The position numbers were made by a program, and so were the translations under genes. A stretch of 35,932 nt of DNA, from the NCBI RefSeq assembly GCF_001017175.1, contig NZ_LCYG01000088.1, forward strand, positions 1-35,932, given 5' to 3'. Under the pieces are notes generated by a model. The model was not told the DNA's origin. It searched no databases and saw only the letters and a list, made by a program, of their open reading frames with translations. The number at the start of each line of letters is the position of its first letter. Position 1 is the first letter of the stretch. The DNA is from Microvirga vignae. GTDB taxonomy: Bacteria > Pseudomonadota > Alphaproteobacteria > Rhizobiales > Beijerinckiaceae. Below are positions 30,908 to 35,932 of the stretch, one piece after another.

Positions 30908-32191
30908 CTAACCACTCGCAGTTTTTTGCTTGCGCATGGCTGGCCTACCAACCAAGAGATCAGGCGTCTTGTGACGGGCGAGCACAGACTCTTTGATCGA
31001 TAGGGGCAGCGGCAGCGGGGTTTCAAACAAGCCGACGATCGGCAAGGCAACGAAGTACCCGAAGTAGAGCATGGTGAGGATACGCGCGGCGATCACGTAG
31101 CCGCCCTCGGCCGGCATGCTGCCGAGGTATCCAAGGCCGATGAAGGCGGCAATGAACATCCGGAGCAGCGGTCGCGCGATCGGACGATAGGACATTGAGC
31201 GCACCTTCGAGGTGTCGATCCAAGGCAGGAACACCACTATGACGATTGCTAGGACCATCGCGATCACACCGCCGAGCTTGTCCGGGATGGCGCGAAGGAT
31301 CGCGTAGAACGGCAGGAAGTACCATTCGGGTACGATGTGCGCCGGCGTGACGGCCGGGTTCGCCGGGATGTAGTTGTCCGCATGGCCGAGATAGTTCGGC
31401 ATGTAGAACACCCAATAGGCGAAGAAGATGATGAAAGTGATGATGGAAAAGAGATCCTTCAGGGTCGCATGGGGGGTGAAGGGCACTGTATCTTTTCTGA
31501 AATCCGTAATCTCCACACCTGTCGGATTGTTCTGCCCCACGTGGTGGAGCGCCCAGACGTGAAGTGTGACAGTGCCGACAAGCATGAATGGCAGCAGATA
31601 GTGAAGCGAGAAGAACCGGTTCAGGGTTGCATTGCCAACCGAATAGCCGCCCCAAAGGTATTGGACAATCGTTTCGCCCACGAGCGGGATCGCCGAGAAG
31701 AGGTTGGTGATGACGGTCGCGCCCCAGAAGGACATCTGCCCCCAGGGTAGGACATAGCCCAGAAACGCAGTCGCCATCATGATCAGGAGGTTGGTGATGC
31801 CAAGGATCCAGATGATCTCGCGGGGCGCCTTGTAGGATCCGTAGTACAATCCGCGAAAGATATGCACGTAGACCGCGATGAAGAACATCGACGCGCCGTT
31901 CGCATGCAGATATCGGATGAGCCATCCATAATTGACGTCTCGCATGATGCGCTCGATCGACTGAAATGCCAAATCAGAGTTCGGCACGTAGTGCATCGCG
32001 AGGACGATGCCCGTGACGATCTGCGCCGCGAGCATGAACGTTAGTATTCCGCCGAAGGTCCAGAAATAGTTCAGGTTCCGCGGCACTGGGTACGACACTG
32101 CGGTTTCATGTGAAAAGCGGATGATCGGCAATCTCGCCTCGATCCACCGCTCGTGTCGGGTTTTAGGCACGTAATCGCTGTGCTTGAACAT
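30908..32191 (-). CDS. petB: Cytochrome b of a bc1-type complex, without its partners
   Basis: A 427-residue full-length cytochrome b. It has the paired haem ligands His96 and His110 (RYLHANGASMFFIAVYVH) and His197 and His211 (LHYLLPFMLVGTVTLH), the Qo-site motif PEWY (288-291), and the eight-helix hydrophobic pattern of alphaproteobacterial cytochromes b. The family normally works with a Rieske protein and cytochrome c1 from one operon; neither is seen on either side here, so it is either a spare copy that joins a chromosomal complex or a component of another system. GGAG precedes the ATG at 32191 by 5 nt. The bestrophin gene follows immediately. Confidence 0.9.
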   Translation of the reverse strand: MFKHSDYVPKTRHERWIEARLPIIRFSHETAVSYPVPRNLNYFWTFGGILTFMLAAQIVTGIVLAMHYVPNSDLAFQSIERIMRDVNYGWLIRYLHANGASMFFIAVYVHIFRGLYYGSYKAPREIIWILGITNLLIMMATAFLGYVLPWGQMSFWGATVITNLFSAIPLVGETIVQYLWGGYSVGNATLNRFFSLHYLLPFMLVGTVTLHVWALHHVGQNNPTGVEITDFRKDTVPFTPHATLKDLFSIITFIIFFAYWVFYMPNYLGHADNYIPANPAVTPAHIVPEWYFLPFYAILRAIPDKLGGVIAMVLAIVIVVFLPWIDTSKVRSMSYRPIARPLLRMFIAAFIGLGYLGSMPAEGGYVIAARILTMLYFGYFVALPIVGLFETPLPLPLSIKESVLARHKTPDLLVGRPAMRKQKTASG

Positions 32192-32262
32192 TACTCCACC
32201 CGCTTCCCTCTGATCCGAATGCCTGAGGGCCTTGCTCCGATGGCCACGTGCTCAATCGCGTG

Positions 32263-33033
32263 TTAAAAGGCCACAGGTAATTCATCGGCCACGTACGATC
32301 TCAGCCAGTCTTCGAAGCGTGTTGGCGCAAACCGCGGATGATCACCTGGAACCAAGGTATCGTCGTGCAGCACCGCACCGAAATACAAGGCCCGAGGATC
32401 GGCAATGACAATTCGGTCATCTTCGTTGGCGGTCAGGATCTGTTCGGCAATCTCATTGAGGCCGAACCTGTCCGGACCGACGATCTCAATCTCGCGGTTC
32501 TGCGGCCGACCCATTGCGATCTCGCGTAAGGCTGCCACAACGTCATCGGCCGCGATGGGCTGAATAGGAGCCGGCGACAGGCGAAGCACGTTGCCGTCGG
32601 CAGCACTTTCGACAATTCCGGTGAGGAACTCAAAGAACGGCGTCGATCGCAAGATCGTATAGGGTATACGCGAGGCACGGATCAGGTTCTCCTGTGCCAT
32701 CTTCGCCCTGAAGTAGCCGCTCTCCGGCAGACGATCGGTACCGACGACAGACAAGGCAACGTGATGCTGGATGCCAGCGGCTTCCTCCGCTGCCAGAAGA
32801 TTTCGTCCCGATGCAAGAAAGAATTCCAGTGCAACATCATCCTGGAACGTCGGAGAGTTCGTCACATCGACGACGACCTGAGCGTCGTTCAATGCTTCAG
32901 CCAGTCCTTCGCGGGTGATTGTGTTGACGCCTGAAGACCGTGAGGCAACCACTACATTCTGGTTGCAATCTTGTAGCGCTTTAACCAGCCTGGAGCCGAT
33001 ATGTCCGGTACCACCTACCACAACAATTCTCAT
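32263..33033 (-). CDS. NmrA-like NAD(P)-binding oxidoreductase or sensor
   Basis: A 256-residue Rossmann-fold protein of the NmrA/atypical SDR type. The dinucleotide motif is VVVGGTGHIGSRL (4-16). The normal catalytic Tyr-Lys pair of classical SDRs is absent, but SVVGTDRLPESGYFRAKMAQE retains a Y-x-x-x-K spacing. Such proteins either reduce NADPH-dependent substrates or sense redox state. A very strong GGGGAGGG site lies 5 nt before the ATG at 33033. Genes for isochorismatase-like, MFS and DoxX proteins follow the same direction upstream, so they may act together in redox or electrophile response. Confidence 0.85.
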   Translation of the reverse strand: MRIVVVGGTGHIGSRLVKALQDCNQNVVVASRSSGVNTITREGLAEALNDAQVVVDVTNSPTFQDDVALEFFLASGRNLLAAEEAAGIQHHVALSVVGTDRLPESGYFRAKMAQENLIRASRIPYTILRSTPFFEFLTGIVESAADGNVLRLSPAPIQPIAADDVVAALREIAMGRPQNREIEIVGPDRFGLNEIAEQILTANEDDRIVIADPRALYFGAVLHDDTLVPGDHPRFAPTRFEDWLRSYVADELPVAF

Positions 33034-33181
33034 CGTTCCCTCCCCATGCAAGATCAATCTGGTTCGAAGGAGAATGCGGCGGGCCGGCGTATGCCGACGG
33101 TCCGCTGTCGTAGTTTTACTCTGGAGTGCCCGGGCGACTACATAGCTCGAGGTCCAGTCGAAGGCATACGAAGGTTTAGGC

Positions 33182-33817
33182 CTATTTGCTTGGAGGCTTG
33201 ATCATGTCGCGGGCATAGCTCAAGCCGATGCCGTAGCCTCCCCCATAGGTCTCCACGATCGAGCGTGCGCCGTCATAGGTCTCATGACGGGTCCAATCGC
33301 GCTGCAGCTCGAGCAGGACCTGGATCCAGGATGTCATGCGTGCACCTGCAGATTCCATTCGGCGGAGAGCAAGATCATGGCTTGTGGGAGTCAGACCTCC
33401 ACATGCGTCCGCAACGACGTACACTTCGTAACCCTCCGCCAACGCGGAGATCACGGTGAATGAGACGCAAGCTTCCGTCAGGAGGCCGGAGACCAGAAGG
33501 CGCTTCCGGCCGAATGACTCGACTACCGCGCGGGCCGCCTCGTCTTCCCAGACGTTCATGCTCTTGCGGTCGATCGCATGCACGTCCGGGATGACCTTCT
33601 GGATCGCAGGCATCAGAGGACCGCTGTAGACCTTTGTCGCCGACGTTGAGGCGATGATGGGAAGGCCGAAGACTACGGCGGTCCGGGCCAGGGCGGCGCT
33701 ATTGTTGAGGAGCGTCTGACGGTCGATCGACTCCACGGCAAACGCTAGGCCGGCCTGGTGATCGATGACCAGCATCGCACACTCAGACGGGGTTAGAAGT
33801 GATGCAATGTCCGACAT
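33182..33817 (-). CDS. Isochorismatase-family hydrolase
   Basis: A 211-residue cysteine hydrolase of the isochorismatase/YcaC superfamily. The triad is seen as Asp19 in LVIDHQAG, Lys84 in DRKSMNVWED and Cys116 in LLTEACVSFT. The substrate is unknown; members act on amides and isochorismate. GGAGGAGG is 4-11 nt before the ATG at 33817. It lies 14 nt downstream of the MFS gene stop, so it is the third gene of a DoxX-MFS-hydrolase operon; the NmrA-like gene 148 nt further on is probably separate. Confidence 0.88.
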   Translation of the reverse strand: MSDIASLLTPSECAMLVIDHQAGLAFAVESIDRQTLLNNSAALARTAVVFGLPIIASTSATKVYSGPLMPAIQKVIPDVHAIDRKSMNVWEDEAARAVVESFGRKRLLVSGLLTEACVSFTVISALAEGYEVYVVADACGGLTPTSHDLALRRMESAGARMTSWIQVLLELQRDWTRHETYDGARSIVETYGGGYGIGLSYARDMIKPPSK

Positions 33818-33831
33818 GGATCCTCCTCCAG

Positions 33832-35475
33832 TTAGTGAACGCTGGTCAATGCTGCTGACCGGCGTGGATTGAGTGCCAAAAGGTGCTGGACTGTCGGTTC
33901 CTGCGGCCCTTGATGAAAGCGGTGGGCCTTGAGTTGGATAGCGGCGTCCGCCTGCGAAACACGCCGGTGCTGGCGCAGATGCTCAGCCCAGGACTCAACA
34001 AAGAACCACTCGACCACGCGCTCCGGGTCTGCGGCATCCTCGGAGACACCCCAGGCGTAGGCTCCGTCGCGGCGGCGCTCCTCCGAGAGGCGGTCGAGCA
34101 CCGCCAGAAAGGCGGGCCGGTCGGGCTGCCGGATGCGGTAGGTCACCGTGATCAGAACGGGCCCTCGGTCGCACGCCACTGGCTCGGCAAGAGCGGGCTC
34201 GGGCCAGCCCAGAGAAGGCGTGAGGTCGCCCTCTCCGCTTGGTAAGATGGCCCGATAGGCAACGCCGGCCACGACGGCCAATCCGGCCCCGGCGACGAGC
34301 AGGGCGGCATCCGTGCCGATCGCCTGGGCCACGAAGCCCCAGCCCAGGCTGCCCGCCGCCATCGCGCCGTTGAACACTGTGAGGTAGATCGCCAGTCCGC
34401 GGCCGCGGACCCAATTCGGGAGGATGCCTTGCGCTGTGGAGTTCAGCGTGGTCAGCATTGAAATCCAGGCCGTGCCAAGCACAAAGGCCGCGGCAATCCC
34501 CAGCACCTCCCAGTCTGTGAGCGCCAGAAGCACCGTAGCCGCGGACGCCACCAGCGATGCTATCAGCACCAGCCGGTCCTGCCCGAGGCGGGCGCGTATC
34601 CAGGGCAGCAGCAGTGCGCCGGCAATCGCCCCGGCTCCGATGCCGCTCAGCATCAGGCCATAAAAGCCGGGGCCACCGCCGATCTCCTGGCGGGCCACGA
34701 TGGGGAGGAGCGCCCACACGGCGCTCGCAAAGGCAAAGAATACGGCAGCCCGCCAGAGGACGCGATGCAGTTCACGGCTGGCGCGAGCGTAGCGCAGGCC
34801 CGCCCGCAGGGCACCGCCGAAGTGCTCCTGCAGGCCTTCATCGGCATCGGGATCGCGCCGCCACCACAGCAGCGCTGCGCTCACGATGACATAGCTGAGG
34901 ATGGCAATTCCATAGACGGCCGCGCCCCCCAAGGCGGCGAGCAGGAAGCCGCCGAGTGCCGGACCGATGGAGCGGGCGACGTTGATGCCGAGCAAGCTGA
35001 GCGCTACGGCGCCTTTGACATCTGCTCGGGGAACGAGCTCGGGCACGATAGTTTGCCAAGCCGGAGCTGCCAGCGCTGTGCATACCCCGCCGAGGAACGT
35101 GAGGGTAACGACGTTCGCGACAGAGACCGTACCGGTCCAAACGAGACAGGTGAGGACGCCACTCACCAGTGCGAGCCCGACCTGGGTCCCGATCAGAAAG
35201 CGGCGCCGGTCAAGAATGTCGGACAGAACTCCAGCTGGAATGGCGATGAGGAAGAACGGCAGGCTGCCGGCGGCCTGGACCATGGCAACTGCGGCTGGCG
35301 AGGGAGAAAGGTCGGTGACGAGCCAAGCAGAGGTGACATCGCGCATGAAGGTGCCGATGTTGCCCAGCACGATGGCGGCCCAGATCACCGCGAAAAGCCC
35401 ATACCGCAGTGGCGCGAATGTGCCTGTCAAGGCAGCCGGGGATCGTTCCGGCATGGAGTTCTGGGCCGGCGTCAC
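33832..35475 (-). CDS. MFS_3 (EntS-like) transporter fused to a monooxygenase-like domain
   Basis: A 547-residue protein. The first 410 residues form a 12-helix MFS_3-type exporter (LRYGLFAVIWAAIVLGNIG, then VTSAWLVTDLSPSPAAVAM, RRFLIGTQVGLALVSG). After a short linker, residues 440-510 resemble an antibiotic-biosynthesis-monooxygenase-type (ABM) domain: ITVTYRIRQPDRPAFLAVLD, DGAYAWGVSEDA, WFFVESWAEHLRQHRRV. This is a known but uncommon fusion; the cargo is not identifiable. The start is GTG at 35475 and its G is the last base of the DoxX stop (TAG), a 1-nt overlap that indicates translational coupling. An ATG at 35454 is an alternative. Confidence 0.87.
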   Translation of the reverse strand: MTPAQNSMPERSPAALTGTFAPLRYGLFAVIWAAIVLGNIGTFMRDVTSAWLVTDLSPSPAAVAMVQAAGSLPFFLIAIPAGVLSDILDRRRFLIGTQVGLALVSGVLTCLVWTGTVSVANVVTLTFLGGVCTALAAPAWQTIVPELVPRADVKGAVALSLLGINVARSIGPALGGFLLAALGGAAVYGIAILSYVIVSAALLWWRRDPDADEGLQEHFGGALRAGLRYARASRELHRVLWRAAVFFAFASAVWALLPIVARQEIGGGPGFYGLMLSGIGAGAIAGALLLPWIRARLGQDRLVLIASLVASAATVLLALTDWEVLGIAAAFVLGTAWISMLTTLNSTAQGILPNWVRGRGLAIYLTVFNGAMAAGSLGWGFVAQAIGTDAALLVAGAGLAVVAGVAYRAILPSGEGDLTPSLGWPEPALAEPVACDRGPVLITVTYRIRQPDRPAFLAVLDRLSEERRRDGAYAWGVSEDAADPERVVEWFFVESWAEHLRQHRRVSQADAAIQLKAHRFHQGPQEPTVQHLLALNPRRSAALTSVH

Positions 35476-35897
35476 TATGACGGACTCCCTCCGTTGGCGA
35501 ACAGAGCCGCCATGGCGAACCCGCCAACGATGGCGACATGCTCGAAGAAGGTGGCGATCTGACGCCCCCGGTCCGGTCCTTCGAAAGTCCAGAAGGGATG
35601 CGCGAGCAGCGTCGCCAGGACCGTGAAGCCTGCCAGAATACCGGCGCCTAGCCAGCAGTAGCGTGGCGTGAGGAACAGGATCGATCCGCCGAGTTGAGTA
35701 ACGATCACGGCGGCGGCAATCGGCGCGGCAGGCTTGAGGCCCAGACCCGTGACCTCGTTCACGGCGCCGCCGAAGTCGAAGAGCTTCACGACGCCGCTCA
35801 TCAGGAATGGCGACGCAAGGGCAAAGCGGGCGACGTAATCGAGAGCTGGCAGCTCCAGGATCTGGGCAATCAGCCGGGGAACAGTGATGTCGGTCAT
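35475..35897 (-). CDS. DoxX-family membrane protein
   Basis: A 140-residue protein with four hydrophobic segments: LDYVARFALASPFLMSGVV, PIAAAVIVTQLGGSILFLTP, GILAGFTVLATLLAHPFW and HVAIVGGFAMAALFA. It fits the DoxX family, small membrane proteins linked to thiosulphate oxidation or to oxidative and electrophile stress. AAAGGA lies 4 nt before the ATG. The stop overlaps the start of the MFS gene by 1 nt and the start overlaps nothing but follows the stop of a preceding gene by 1 nt, so it is in an operon of at least four genes. Confidence 0.88.
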   Translation of the reverse strand: MTDITVPRLIAQILELPALDYVARFALASPFLMSGVVKLFDFGGAVNEVTGLGLKPAAPIAAAVIVTQLGGSILFLTPRYCWLGAGILAGFTVLATLLAHPFWTFEGPDRGRQIATFFEHVAIVGGFAMAALFANGGSPS

Positions 35898-35898
35898 G

Positions 35899-35932
35899 TT
35901 ATCCTTTCATCAGAAGGCCCAGCACGAGCAGC
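35899..35932 (-). CDS. C-terminal end of an upstream gene (partial)
   Basis: On the minus strand the frame LLVLGLLMKG ends at TAA (35899-35901), 1 nt before the DoxX start codon. The gene continues beyond the window. The hydrophobic end suggests another membrane protein. It is the first visible gene of the DoxX-MFS-hydrolase operon. Confidence 0.6.
   Translation of the reverse strand, partial: LLVLGLLMKG

Noticed and set aside
34765..35562. A 265-codon plus-strand frame antisense to the MFS exporter
   Set aside because: Same reason: shadow of a strong family match on the other strand.

Overview
The window looks like an accessory replicon or a very plastic genomic region of a high-GC alphaproteobacterium of the Hyphomicrobiales, most likely Methylobacteriaceae (Microvirga or Methylobacterium type). 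This is an inference from gene content: an HWE-type histidine kinase, free-standing receiver-domain proteins, DUF2934, DUF6894 and DUF892 proteins, two sigma-EcfG-like promoters, a CYTH-like protein with a long tail, an alphaproteobacterial cytochrome b, and IS6 and IS3 debris. No replication or partition gene is visible. A divergent topoisomerase III, a CoiA-like protein and two 3'-tRNA fragments suggest plasmid or integrative-element ancestry for the 12-18 kb part.

Layout. 0.4-3.1 kb: two unassigned proteins, one with an internally duplicated domain and one built from about a dozen GVxGxG repeats. 3.5-10.8 kb: a stress and signalling island with a Crp/Fnr regulator and an HWE kinase in one operon, three receiver proteins (one truncated), a secreted SGNH hydrolase, a DUF892 ferritin-like protein, small DUF2934 and DUF6894 proteins, and one gene broken by an in-frame TGA. 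Two of these genes have GGAAC-N17-GTT promoters. 11.0-11.9 kb: a complete IS6-family element with a nonsense mutation. 12.2-17.7 kb: topoisomerase III, cupin, carboxymuconolactone-decarboxylase-like protein and CoiA-like protein, lying between 3' fragments of two different tRNA genes. 17.7-18.3 kb: a secreted cysteine-rich protein.

18.45-24.4 kb: a transport module for a quaternary-amine type solute (LysR regulator, cupin, binding protein, permease, ATPase) bounded by a wrecked IS3 element on the left and an IS6 remnant on the right. The LysR gene takes its last codons from the IS3 remnant, and a clean T-N11-A operator lies in the divergent promoter region. 24.7-27.6 kb: an unassigned small protein, the CYTH-like protein and a secreted protein. 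27.7-28.5 kb: a second IS6-family element with a frameshift.

28.6-35.9 kb, all on the minus strand: a class III adenylate cyclase, a solitary cytochrome b followed after 2 nt by a bestrophin-like channel, an NmrA-like oxidoreductase, an isochorismatase-like hydrolase, and a DoxX / MFS-plus-monooxygenase-like fusion pair. The general picture is an adaptive region for stress, osmolytes and redox, repeatedly rearranged by IS elements. The least ordinary items are the cytochrome b-bestrophin pair without Rieske or cytochrome c1 genes, the topoisomerase with a changed TOPRIM motif, the GVxG-repeat and duplicated-domain proteins, the CYTH protein lacking its ExExK motif, and several strong hairpins at regulatory positions.
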